The notes under the pieces: generated by a model
Database searches by the model: none
What the model was told of the DNA's origin: nothing
Seen by the model: only the letters and a program-made list of their open reading frames with translations
In this document: piece by piece, positions 10,680 through 21,021 of the stretch
Numbering within the stretch: the stretch's first letter is position 1
How the letters are laid out: the number at the start of each line of letters is the position of its first letter
Made by a program: the position numbers and the translations under genes
NCBI GenBank assembly: GCA_023014485.1
Contig: JAJOZX010009077.1
Coordinates: forward strand, 27,501 to 91,500
DNA length: 64,000 nt
Origin: Bathynomus jamesi
Taxonomy: Eukaryota > Arthropoda > Malacostraca > Isopoda > Cirolanidae
Direction: 5' to 3'

Positions 10680-11490
10680 GCCTCTCCCCGAGTTCAGCAA
10701 AGTCAGGATGTTACTTGAGGGAGGGTATTACTTTAGCACTCCTGGATGCAGAAATAGATTACTGTCCGTATTCTTACAATCGCGGAGTACTGTGTGGGTC
10801 CGTGATTTTCTTTTTCCCAGTTATCAAAGTTCAAAGAGTAGAAAATAAACACAACGGCTTACGCGATTTTTAATTTGAATATAGGCGAGATAAATAGAAT
10901 TGATTAGAGTGAATCAAATGTTTATTTTGCACAGAACAGAGAGTTGATAATAATAATACAAATAATAAAAGTTTCATAATTATAATATGGTTACTTTTTC
11001 TTCATTGCAAGATATGAAATAAGCCAGAGACCCCTCTAAGACACCCTTGTCCGTTCTGAGTCTCCAAGCTTATATGAATCAATTTCTAAGCTACTGTTCT
11101 TTCTCTAAACAGTCAGACTTAAATTGAAACCCCATAATTCTTCCAATTTCCAAAAGCAATTCCCGTTAACGGACCGAAACCCTTTCAGCCCGGAGACCCT
11201 CTCCAGGGATCTACCGTAAGGGCGCTGATCCCCTTCTTATACAGTCAAAGGAACGGAACCTGGCTACGCCATCATGCAAGCGGTTGATGTCACCTGAGAA
11301 CATTGTAGAACCGAGCTTTTTAACAACTGTTTTCCCAAGTGAAATCAAAGAAACCGTCTGCGTCACTGCGTGTGAATTCCGTTCGGAAGGAAACGAGTCA
11401 TGCATAGCTTGGGAATTATTGAATGAATGAAACCACATAAACAAATAGTCATCAGGGCGCGGCTTTACTCCGATTATAAATTATAACATG
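10680..11490. other. No gene identified; moderately GC-rich segment
   Basis: Less AT-rich than its neighbours around 11,160-11,420. A 77-codon minus-strand frame (11211-11444) has no recognisable domain. Confidence 0.45.
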
Positions 11491-11493
11491 CAT

Positions 11494-11497
<4 letters not shown>

Positions 11498-11533
<36 letters not shown>
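11498..11533. repeat. (TA)n microsatellite
   Basis: Pure TA alternation. Confidence 0.95.
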
Positions 11534-11537
<4 letters not shown>

Positions 11538-11568
11538 TTAACTGCAATAATTGCAACAATATAAAATT

Positions 11569-11821
11569 ACACCAACCCGCAAGGAAAAAATATAAAATTA
11601 ATTAATTATAAAAGAGTGTTTAAAAAGGCTAATTAATTTCGGCTGGTCACAACCATGCCCTTTTCAAAGCCATAAACTAATTCAAATATTTAAAAAAGGT
11701 TACGAAACTTTAATTAGTTTATGGCTTTGAAAAGGGCTTGGTTGTGACCAGCCGAAATTAATTACCTTTTCAAACACTGTTTTATAATTAATTTTATATT
11801 TTTTCCTTGCGGATTGGTGTA
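11569..11821. repeat. Foldback element between two TA tracts
   Basis: The left arm starts TACACCAACCCGCAAGG and the right arm ends CCTTGCGGATTGGTGTA. Inner parts also pair (TTCGGCTGGTCACAACC against GGTTGTGACCAGCCGAA). About 250 bp, no coding capacity. Confidence 0.85.

Positions 11822-11822
<1 letters not shown>

Positions 11823-11880
<58 letters not shown>
11823..11880. repeat. (TA)n microsatellite
   Basis: TA alternation bordering the 3' tip of PLE copy A. Confidence 0.95.
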
Positions 11881-11884
<4 letters not shown>

Positions 11885-12059
11885 AAAATAACCACGAAGG
11901 AAAAAGGAAACAGAATGGTGCTCAAGCGCTTTCGTCTAATGACGAACTCAGGAACACTGAAATAAATAAGTTCAAGACTATAGATAGGTCACAAAAAATA
12001 AAATAGAAAAATAAAAATTGTAGGAGGAGCATACAAATTTATGAAGATAAACTACCAGA

Positions 12060-14381
12060 GTTTTAGAACTTTGCCCCTCTTGTCTAAATCTGTTCTGAAC
12101 GAATTCAAAACAACAGGATCAAGCGAAAAAAGACCCTGGCTAATGTTAAAATTATTTGCAAGTTGAATAATGGCAGACTCAAGAATATTTCTATTAACAA
12201 TGTTGCCTGAGTGAAACAAAATTGAAACATTATTTCAATCAATACAGTGGGATAACTCTGACAAATGGACGAAAAGGGCACTGGACGACTGTCCCGTTCA
12301 AATGGAATATTGATGCTGTTTTACACGCGTTTGCAAATTCTTTCCCGTCTGTCCAATGTAAAATGAATCACATTGTTTACAACTAATTTTGTAGATAATG
12401 CCTGAATTATTGGTAGGGCTATTTTTTAATATATTTTTCACAATATTGTCATATGAAAATATCACATTAACATTCAAAACTTTAAGTACATAAGCAATGC
12501 CTAAAGAGCCTGGGAAAATGGAAGTACTAAAATATTCTTCGACAAGGTGCGAGGGTTATCATTCACATGATAGAAAGTTCGTTTTGCCTTGTTAAGACAA
12601 GATTCCAAAAACGCAGGTGTGTAACACAAATCACTTCCAAAACTGTTGATTTTTTCTAAGTCGGCATCCATGTATTTCGGATTGGCGATCCTAAGAGCGC
12701 GGAGAAACATTGAAGAAAATATGGCTTTCTTGATGGGGGTGTCATGTCCGGAGTAAAAGTGTACGTAGGACAACTTGTTTGTTTTTCCCGATAAATATTA
12801 AACTTAAAACCTGGTCTTTCCCTATGTATACGCACATCCAAAAATGGGAATGAAATGTTTTGTTCCACTTCTAAAGTGAACTTAATGGAGGGGACTTGAT
12901 TATTTAACTGAAGGAGGAAGTCATCCAGGTCACGCTTCATGGGCCAGATACACAAAATATGTCGACATACCGCAACCATGGGATGCCAACCCCCCAGGAT
13001 TCTCGGAATGTAAGTAATTTCGTAAAACTCCATATAAATATTGGAGAGGAGGGGCGACAAGGGATTACCATGGCCATCCCAAAAACCTGTTAATAATACT
13101 CGCTATTGAAAGTGAATTTACACTCTTTGATGCAAAGTTTAATGAGTTCCAAAACGATGTGTGCAGGTAGTGGCAGGTCATACTTATGTAATTCTTGGGA
13201 GAGAAAGTCAAGCATATCGTCAATCGGCACTTTTGTAAACAATGAACAAACGTCAAATGCGTATATTATTCAGTTTTTCAGTAAAATCCATGGAATTTTT
13301 TACAGGTGAATCAGAGATAGTTCCGAGAATGTGGGACAAGACTTTGACAAGCCATTTGGAGAGTTTATAGGTAATAGAACCCACAGAGCTAATAATAGGA
13401 CACATAGGGTTGCCAGGTTTGTGGGTTTTAATAAAACCGTAAAGGTAGGGAAGAGAAGGCGAAGTGGACGTGAAAAGCGGAATTAAGTGCTTATGATCTT
13501 TGAGAATGCGTTTTAAGCCACTATTGAATGATCTGATGACGTCATCCTGCGGGTTGCTCCTCAGCTTTCTGTATGTGGCGGGGTCCTGGAGAAGGTCGTT
13601 CATCTTTCTAATGTATTCCAATTTGTCCATAATAACTATGGTGTTAGCCTTGTCTGCTTTAGTAATATGGAGCTCACCATCTTTTTTTAATTGTAAAAGA
13701 CTATTCCGCAAACGTTTAGGAAAGTTTTCTTCGTAAGTACTATTCACAGCACTATAGACAAGGCCTTCAACTATGTTAACCATAGACTGAGGAAAATTAC
13801 ACCGTTTTTCAAAACAAGCAAGACCATAACAAATTTGTAAAGCAGAAGGTTTTTTAACAATAAAAAAGGACATACCAAATCCAAGGTTTTTTTTTGCATC
13901 GTCACTAATAGTTTTCGAAGAAAGGTTCAAAACACATTTTGAGCTTGCTTTTTTTACTCCACTGACTGTTTCGAATGAGACTTTTAATTTTGTGATCCAA
14001 AATGTTACAAAGTGAAGAAGTGCTCCTACGCAACTAGTTGTAAATTTCATGAAACAAAAGTTGGATCCACGGTTGGGGAATAACGGTCGCAAAATTACGT
14101 TTGGCAATGCCTAAATTTTTGAAGGCGGACCATTCATTTTGTATGGTGACTTCAATATGTTTCTGTAAAATTAATCTGCTGAAGCTGTTGAACGGATGGT
14201 CGTCAATTTGTCTGAGGCGAATCGGAAGCAGGGACTTGGGAAGGACCTGCTCTTCTAGACAATTAGTAAGAAACTTTCGTCGGATACGAATTGTATGCCC
14301 CTTCATTAATGTAGGAGAAAACACGGACACAAACGGAGACAAGAGAGGGAACAGAAATCCGAAGGAACGCGTGGTGTTCAT
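12060..14381 (-). pseudogene. PLE reverse transcriptase / GIY-YIG endonuclease, copy A
   Basis: PLE proteins join a telomerase-related reverse transcriptase to a GIY-YIG nuclease that nicks the target for primed reverse transcription. Readable minus-strand parts: an N-terminal region (14381-14034), RT up to GSITYKLSKWLVKVLSHILG (14107-13253), then MSPLLSNIYMEFYE (from 13060) and YVHFYSGHDTPIKKAIFSSM (to 12501). The nuclease follows with QCDSFYIGQTGK near 12370 and a TGA shortly after. A TAA interrupts the frame before the VFGMAM motif (near 13090), and the YVDD box has lost one base of its second Asp codon (near 12963). Both lesions are shared with copy B. Confidence 0.85.
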
Positions 14382-14399
14382 TATGTGAAAATTATTTCA

Positions 14400-14693
14400 C
14401 GAAAGTAGTAACACGTGGAATAATATTTATGATGAAAATAACCACGAAGAAAAACGGAAACACAGAATGGCGGTCAAGCGCTTTCGTCTAATGATATCCT
14501 CAGGAACACAAATAAATAACAAATTCGAGACTATATATAGGTCACAAAAAAATAAAATAGAAAAATAAAAATTGTAGGAGGAGCATACAAATTTATAAGG
14601 AAAAACTACCAGAGTTTTAGCACTTTGCCCCTCTTGTCTAAATCCGTTCTGAACGAATTCAAAACAACAGGATCAAGCGAAAAGTTGAATAAT
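14400..14693 (-). repeat. Pseudo-LTR (partial upstream PLE copy)
   Basis: Matches the 3' terminus of copy A: the complement of AAAGCGC...CTAATGA, the GTCACAAAAA tract and the last PLE codons. The hammerhead-like core is degraded here (GATATC in place of GACATC). Confidence 0.75.
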
Positions 14694-15010
14694 TCACTAT
14701 GTAACAAAATTTTGGAAAATTTGTGTTTATCTTGTATTTTTGGTGTTTCTTTATGTTTTTGGGTGTGCTGAATTAAAAAATCGCATTAGTTTTCTTGTGA
14801 AAACTCTAGTTTCTTCTGAAAACCATAATCTATTTTTTGTAACTAGTGGCTTATCAGAGAGCAAAATCACAATGAAGAAAAGGAAAGGGAAATAAATATA
14901 TTTCATATTTAAAGATATATAATGTGTGTGTATATATAATGTATATAATGTATATATAATGTACGAAATATAATATGCACACAAATATGCTCACAAATCT
15001 AAACGGATAA
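14694..15010. other. Flank of the 15-16.5 kb gene family copy
   Basis: AT-rich, probably the 3' flank of the minus-strand pseudogene. It ends in TA/TG-rich simple sequence (14921-14962). Confidence 0.4.
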
Positions 15011-15013
15011 TGA

Positions 15014-16522
15014 TTAAAAATGTACATTTGAGCTACTTTTTTTCTTGTAGTCCCGTGTTTTATCTCGGATTAAACACCAGATATAGTCGCCCATCATAGC
15101 TTCGTCCCATTTTCCCTGATATCTCCTCTCCATGGTTTGGATATCTTGGTGAAAACGTTCACCATGTTCTTCACTTACGTCACCCAAATTTGGTCTGAAG
15201 AATTCTAAATGCGAGTCCAGAGAGTGTAACTTCAGGGACGTTCTACAACCTAACCTTTGAAAGTGTTTGAGTAGATTTTCTACTAGCTCTTTGTAGTTGT
15301 CGTTCTTCTTGTTACACAAAAATCCATGGACTACAAGCCGAAATGACTGCCAAGCATTTTTTTCAAGAGTTGTCATTTTCTCTTCTAACTCTTTAGAAGT
15401 TTAGATGCTAACATGCGTCTGACTTGAGGTCTAACAAATATGCTTCCCTTGATTTTAGCTTCAGAAAGTTTGGAAAACATTGAACGTATATGATAAAGAG
15501 CATCACTTTCAGCATCCAAAGCTTTGATGAATTGCTTAACCGCCCTGTACTTCAAGCAGGAATCATAGCATTTTGAAGTCTCCATATACATCCCATCTAT
15601 GTTCACTGTAGTTTATTTTGTCTAGCAACTTCTTTACATTTTCATATTCTTCCTTCAATTCAATCGAATGAGCCACAGGAATAGATGGAAACATGTTTTC
15701 ATTATGCAGTAGGACGCCTTTTAAACTTCTAGTTGAACTGTCAATAAATAAACACCAATCAGCAGGGCTGCATTAAATTCCTATCTCAGCAAAAAGGCCA
15801 TTCACATCACAGCAGTAGCAAAGCGAGCTCGATGCAAAACAGGAGTAGAAAGAAGCATATCGCAAATGCCTATTCCTGTAGAAAGAAATCCTGACACTTG
15901 GGTCCAAAAGAGTCCACTCCTTAAGGACGGACGTCATAATTTATGCATTGGTTTTCGTAAGGTTCATATCCCTGACTAGGTCGTCTATGTCTCTCTGGTT
16001 GGGGAAATGGGATGACGTATTGGAGCTTACCTCGAAGTCAGCATCTTCATCTTCATCGAAGGATATTAAAGGCGTTTCTTCTATTTCCTCCATGGTGGGT
16101 GGGCATGGAACGGGTAAATCTTCATTATGGGGGACTGGGGCAATAGAAGATGGGATATTTGGATATAGAACATTTTTCCGACCTTTACCCCTTGTAGAGT
16201 GAAATGTCTACCATGCAGAAGTAGCAATCATCGTGTGATTGGTTTGCTCCCTCCAAATGCGAGGAATAGCAAATGGCATGCCTTTTCTGGTACCTCGCAG
16301 CCATCCTTCTAATGTGGAACGGCAGCTTCCACAGCAAAAGTGAGGTGCCCATGATTTATCTTGATCACCCACGAGCATGCCAAAGTAAGCGTGATATGCC
16401 GTACAAAACTTCGTTCCTGTGTCAATTTTGTGCCTTACTTGCTTTGGATTGATGTAATGGCCGCAAACATAACAAAATGAATCTTCAGAGTATCTGCAGG
16501 GCCTATTGGTAACCATCACCAT
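15014..16522 (-). pseudogene. Uncharacterised multi-copy arthropod protein family, broken copy
   Basis: Function unknown. Reading 5' to 3' on the minus strand: a Cys-rich zinc-binding region (CYVCGHYINPKQ, GDQDKSWAPHFCCGSC, FAIPRIWREQTNHT and, after a one-base slip, DCYFCMVD). Next come YPNIPSSIAPVPHNEDLPVP and an acidic linker, then FPNQRDIDDLVRDMNLTKTN near 15,990. FIDSSTRSLKGVLLHN lies near 15,735. The C-terminal part has KIKGSIFVRPQVRR (15,440), NLGDVSEEHGERFHQDIQTM (15,160) and YQGKWDEAMMGDYIW. From memory these blocks belong to one protein repeated in arthropod and cnidarian genomes without an assigned role. Several frameshifts, at least one stop and a probable internal deletion near 15,600 make this copy inactive. 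Confidence 0.6.
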
Positions 16523-16976
16523 ATAATTCTAATTCAAATATCTGAAAAATACAAAAAACATTTCATAAACAGAAATAAGAAACCAAATGTATACAAACAT
16601 TTAATAATGGGCCTTAACCAATAAAAATATTACTAATAAACCCCAGTTTTGGGGACATTTTGAATTTTGCACTTGAAATTGCTTTTGCAATCTCAGTAAA
16701 ATGCCTTAAAAATGGCGAAAAAGTAAGATTTCTAAATTTGACCATATCATAAAAACTATAGTTTTCCGAGTAAAACCGATGGATGCCAAATCTGTAATTA
16801 GCGTGGCCGAAACATAGAAAAGATCGAAAAATCAACATAAACAAAAAATTGTTGCACAGTGTAAAGGCAGACTCAAAAATATTTCTATCAACAATGTTGC
16901 TTGAGTGAAACAAAAATTGAAGCATTATTCCAATCAATACAGTGGGATAACTGTGACAAATGGACGAAAAGGGCAG

Positions 16977-18895
16977 AATTAAAAGTCTCATTTGAAACAA
17001 TCAGTGGAGTAAAAAAGCAAGCTGAAAATGTGTTTTAAAAACCTTTCATCGAAAACCATCAGTGACGATGCAAAAAACGCCCTTGGATTTGGTATGTCCT
17101 TTTTTTTGTTAAAAAACCTTCTGCTTTAGAAATTTCTTGTGGTCTTGCTTGTTTTGAAAAACAGTGTAATTTTCCTCAGTCTTTGGTTAACATAGTTGAA
17201 GGCCTTGTTTAGAGTGCTGCGAATAGTACTTACGAAGGAAACTTTCCTAAACGTTTTCGGAATAGCCTCTTACAATTAAAAAAAGCTGGTGAGCTCCATA
17301 TTACTAAAGCAGACAAGACAAACACCATAGTTATTATGGACAAAGTGGAATACATTAGAAAGATGAACGAGCTTCTCCAGGACTCCGCCACATACGGAAA
17401 GCTTAGGAACAACGCGCAGGATGACGTCATCAGATCATTCAATAGTGGCTTGAAACGCATTCTCAAAGATCATAAGCACTTAATTCCGCTTTTCACGTCC
17501 ACTTCGCCTTCTCTTCCCTACCTTTACGGTCTTATTAAAACCCACAAACCTGGCAACCCTATGCGTCCTATTATTAGCTCTGTGGGTTCTATTACCTATA
17601 AACTCTCCAAATGGCTTGCCAAAGTCTTGTCCCACATTCTCGGAACTATCTCTGATTCGCATGTAAAAAATTCCATGGATCTTACTGAAAAACTGAATAA
17701 TATACGCATTGAAACCAACGATAGACTGATCAGTTTTGACGTTTGTTCATTGTTTACAAAAGAGCCGATTGACGACATGCTTGACTTTCTCTCCCAAGAA
17801 TTATATAATTATGACCTGTCACTACCTGCACACATCGTTTTGGAACTCATTAAAATTTGCATCAAAGACTGTAAATTCACTTTCAATAGCGAGTATTATT
17901 AACAGGTTTTTGGGATGGCTATGGGTAATCCCTTGTCGCCCCTCCTCTCCAATATTTATGTGGAGTTTTTCGAAATTACTTACATTCCGAGAATCCTGGG
18001 GGGTTGGCATCCCATGGTTGCGGTATGTCGACATATTTTGTGGATCTGGCCCATGAAGCGTGACCTGGATGACTTCCTCCTTCAGTTAAATAATCAAGTC
18101 CCCTCCATTAAGTTCACTTTGGAAGTGGAACAAAACAACTCATTCCCATTTATATTTATCGGAAAAAACAAACAATTTGTCCTACGTACACTTTTACTCC
18201 GGACATGACACCCCCATCAAGAAAGCCATAATTTTGTCAATGTTTCTCCGCGCTCTTAGGATCGCCAATCCGGAATACATGGATGCCGACTTAGAAAAAA
18301 TTAACAGCATTGGAAGTGATTTGTGTTACACACCTGCGTTTTTGGAATCTTGCCTTAACAAGGCAAAACGAACTTTCTATCATTTGAATAATAACCCTCG
18401 CACTTTGTCGAAAAATATTTTAGTACTTCCATTTTTCCCAGGCTTTTTAGGCATTGCTAATATACTTAAACTTTTGAATATTAATGTGGTATTTTCATAT
18501 GACAATATTGTGAAAAATATCATATTAAAAAATAGCCCTACCAATAATTCAGGCATTTTCTACAAAATTGGTTGTAAACAATGTGATTCATTTTATTGGA
18601 CGAACGGGAAAGGATTTACACACACACACGTGTAAAACAGCATCAATATTCAATTAGAACGGGACAGTCGTCCAGTGCCCTTTTCGTCCATTTTCAGAGT
18701 TATCCCACTGTATTGATTGAAATAATGCTTCAGTTTTGTTTCACTCAAGCAACATTGTTAATAGAAATATTCTTGAGTCTGCCATTATTCAACTTACAAA
18801 TAATTTTAACATTAGCCAGGGCCTTTTTTCGCTTGATCCTGTTGTTTTGAATTCGTTCAGAACGGATTTAGACAAGAGGGTGCTAAAACTCTTGT
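16977..18895 (+). pseudogene. PLE reverse transcriptase / GIY-YIG endonuclease, copy B
   Basis: The clearest RT reading is 17336-17902: LHITKADKTNTIVIMDK just upstream, YLYGLIKTHKPGNPMRPIIS, then motif A as LISFDVCSLFTKEP with its catalytic Asp. A TAA stop falls just before QVFGMAMGNPLSPLLSNIYV (motif B, 17915 onward). RYVD near 18,028 is the remnant of YVDD with one base missing, and the reading shifts frame around it. The C-terminal part (18177-18635) reads SYVHFYSGHDTPIKKAII to CDSFYWTNGKG, where a small deletion destroys the YIG half of the GIY-YIG nuclease. Inactive. Confidence 0.85.
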
Positions 18896-19002
18896 AGTTT
18901 TTCCTTATAAATTTGTATGCTCCTCCTACAATTTTTATTTTTCTATTTTATTTTTTTTGTGACCTGTATATAGTCTCGAACTTGCTATTTATTTCAGTGT
19001 TC

Positions 19003-19032
19003 CTGAGGATGTCATTAGACGAAAGCGCTTGA
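19003..19032 (+). ncRNA. Hammerhead-like core in PLE terminus, copy B
   Basis: CTGAGGA, then GTC-ATTA-GAC able to pair as a short stem, then GAAAGC. This matches the invariant CUGANGA / stem II / GAAA layout of hammerhead ribozymes, which are known in PLE terminal repeats. Stem III and the cleavage site were not resolved by eye. Equivalent cores lie in PLE copy C. Confidence 0.5.
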
Positions 19033-19101
19033 GCACCATTCTGTGTTTCATTTTTCCTTCGTTGTTATTTTCATCATAAATATTATTCACGTGTTACTTT
19101 C

Positions 19102-19321
19102 AATTATTGAGTGCCCGATTAGGTCAACTGTCATTCTTGACGATTGGTTGGGTTAAGTCGTGATATTTTCGTTAAAACTAACGAAAATATCACGACTTAA
19201 CCTAACCAATCGTCAAGGGCGTATAATTAACCTAAATGGGCATTCAATTAACCTAACTGGGCATTCAATTAACCTAACCGGGCATTCAGTTATAGGCTAT
19301 GTGGCTTCGGCCTCTGAGGTC

Positions 19322-19391
<70 letters not shown>

Positions 19392-19564
19392 TATATATAT
19401 ATATCGAAACCTACGGTAAAATTATTGAATGCCCGGTTAGGTCAACTGTACGCCCTTAACCTAACCAATTACTCTAATCGGGCATTCAGTTGACCTAACT
19501 GGGCCATTCAGATAACCAACCAGGCATTCAGTTGACCTAACCGGGCAATTAATTAACATAACCT

Positions 19565-19565
<1 letters not shown>
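19102..19565. repeat. TTAGG-like dispersed repeat cluster
   Basis: Begins with an 80-bp palindrome (19137-19216) centred near 19177 and containing GACGATTGGTTGGGTTAAG. Tandem ~22-bp units GGGCATTCAATTAACCTAAC follow to 19290. After a TA/TG microsatellite, more diverged units in both orientations run to 19565. Confidence 0.85.
19321..19404. repeat. (TA)n-(TG)n-(TA)n microsatellite
   Basis: TA, then TG, then TA alternation inside the repeat cluster. Confidence 0.95.

Positions 19566-19567
<2 letters not shown>

Positions 19568-19597
<30 letters not shown>
19568..19597. repeat. (TA)n microsatellite
   Basis: TA alternation at the end of the cluster. Confidence 0.9.
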
Positions 19598-19598
<1 letters not shown>

Positions 19599-19853
19599 GT
19601 TGTAACATAAATTCTGCTCGATTAGAAAACGGACGGTAGATAAATAATAGAATAACCTCAAGATAATGTGAAATAAATAGTTTTAGAAATGTTGCAAAAT
19701 ACACGCGGCGACAGGTTCGCACAGGTTTTATCACGATACAGACTGATACAGAATGACTTTGGCTAGTGTAGGATTAGGCTAATGAATATTTTCTCTGGTG
19801 TTTTTCATACAGTTACAACGCCACCCCTACGATGTTACAGTAATTGAAAAAAC

Positions 19854-20854
19854 ATGGAGCCCACGAAAGAGCATATTCGACATGTGATGCTGTATGAGTT
19901 CCGTAAAGGATCTAACGCCAGTGAATTCGCAAGAAACATTCAAAGAGTTTATAGAAATAATGATGTGAGCGAATGGATGTGTAGGTGATGGTTTGAGAAG
20001 TTCAGAAATGGAGACTTCAGTCTGAAAGATTATCAACGAACAGGACGACCAAATGAGTTAGATGAAGAGTTGCTGAAAGCAACAGTGAAGGAAAACCCAA
20101 CGGTAACTGTAAAAGAACTTCGCCTGCAACTCGGCGTTAGCCATATGACCATTCATCGTCATTTGAAGCTGTTAGGAAACGTAGTGAAGGTTGCAAAATG
20201 GGTTCCGCATGATTTGTCACAAGCGAATCTTCAACATCGAATCGATATTTGCACATCACTGCATTCTCGGCAACTGCAAGCACCGTTTTTGAATCGGATC
20301 GTCACTGGGATGGAAAATGGGTCCTTTTTAACAATATTAAGCGTCGACATCAGTGGCTTAGCCATGAAACAAAGCCTGAACCTCAGCCAAGGAATGGACC
20401 CCATCCAAAGAAAATTTTGCTATGCGTTTGGTGGGATATGCAAGGAATTATTCATTTTGAGCTTCTGTCAGATAACCAAACAATCACAGCTGAAGTCTAC
20501 TGCCAACAACTCCAACGATTAAAGATGGCATTGCAAAGAAAAACGTCCTGCATTAATTAATCGCAGAGGTGTTCTATTCCACCAGGATAACGCGCGCCCT
20601 CACACTGCTCGAATCACTACTGCCCAATTGGAGGCATTTGGTTGGGAAAAAATGCCTGATCCACCTTATTCTCCAGACATCGCACCTTCAGACTACCATT
20701 TATTCAGAAGTCTGCAACACCACCTAGATGGACAAAAGTTGCAATCCAGGGAAGCTATCGAAAACGAAGTGATCGCTTTTTTTAACTCGAAACCAAGGGA
20801 TTTCTTCGAACGTGACATTAAAAAAAACTTTTCTACAGGTAGGAGGAGGTTATA
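19854..20854 (+). pseudogene. Mariner (DD34D) transposase pseudogene
   Basis: Would encode a mariner transposase of about 340 residues. The start MEPTKEHIRHVMLYEFRKGS is the usual N-terminal helix-turn-helix. WFEKFRNGDFSLKD follows a TGA near 19,987. The second helix-turn-helix reads VKELRLQLGVSHMTIHRHLK. The first catalytic Asp (DGKWVLFNN, 20,310) is reached only after a one-base shift. The second is in VLFHQDNARPHTA and the third in YSPDIAPSDYHLF, with 34 residues between them, the classical spacing. A frameshift near 20,540 separates the parts. A ~57-bp tandem duplication follows at 20,900-20,996. No clear inverted repeats seen. Confidence 0.85.
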
Positions 20855-21021
20855 GAAAAAGAAGTGAATTATATTAATGATTAATTTGTCATTATGTCAT
20901 TTAATTTTTGTTGTGAATAAACTAAAAATTCGAGCAAATTTGTCCTTATAAGTCCTTTAACTTTTGTTCTGAATGAACTAAAAAATCGAGCAGAATATAT
21001 GTTAAAACCTTATATACATAC

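Larger units (their letters stand above)
11881..14693 (-). mobile_element. Penelope-like element, copy A, with partial tandem copy
   Basis: A PLE on the minus strand: 5' noncoding and coding region near 14.4 kb, RT in the middle, GIY-YIG endonuclease and 3' noncoding end at 11.9-12.5 kb. Sequence 14394-14693 repeats the 3' end (11881-12180) in the same orientation with a ~38-bp gap near 14682, so the copy is preceded by a partial tandem copy (a pseudo-LTR), a known PLE arrangement. Confidence 0.85.
16867..19101 (+). mobile_element. Penelope-like element, copy B, with inverted 5' stub
   Basis: A plus-strand PLE from 16,977 to 19,101, ending CACGTGTTAC. Immediately left of it, 16867-16975 is the nuclease-coding end of the same element in the opposite orientation (minus-strand HSSNIVDRNIFESA), a head-to-head inversion. 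The right tip joins directly to the TTAGG-like dispersed repeat. Confidence 0.85.
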
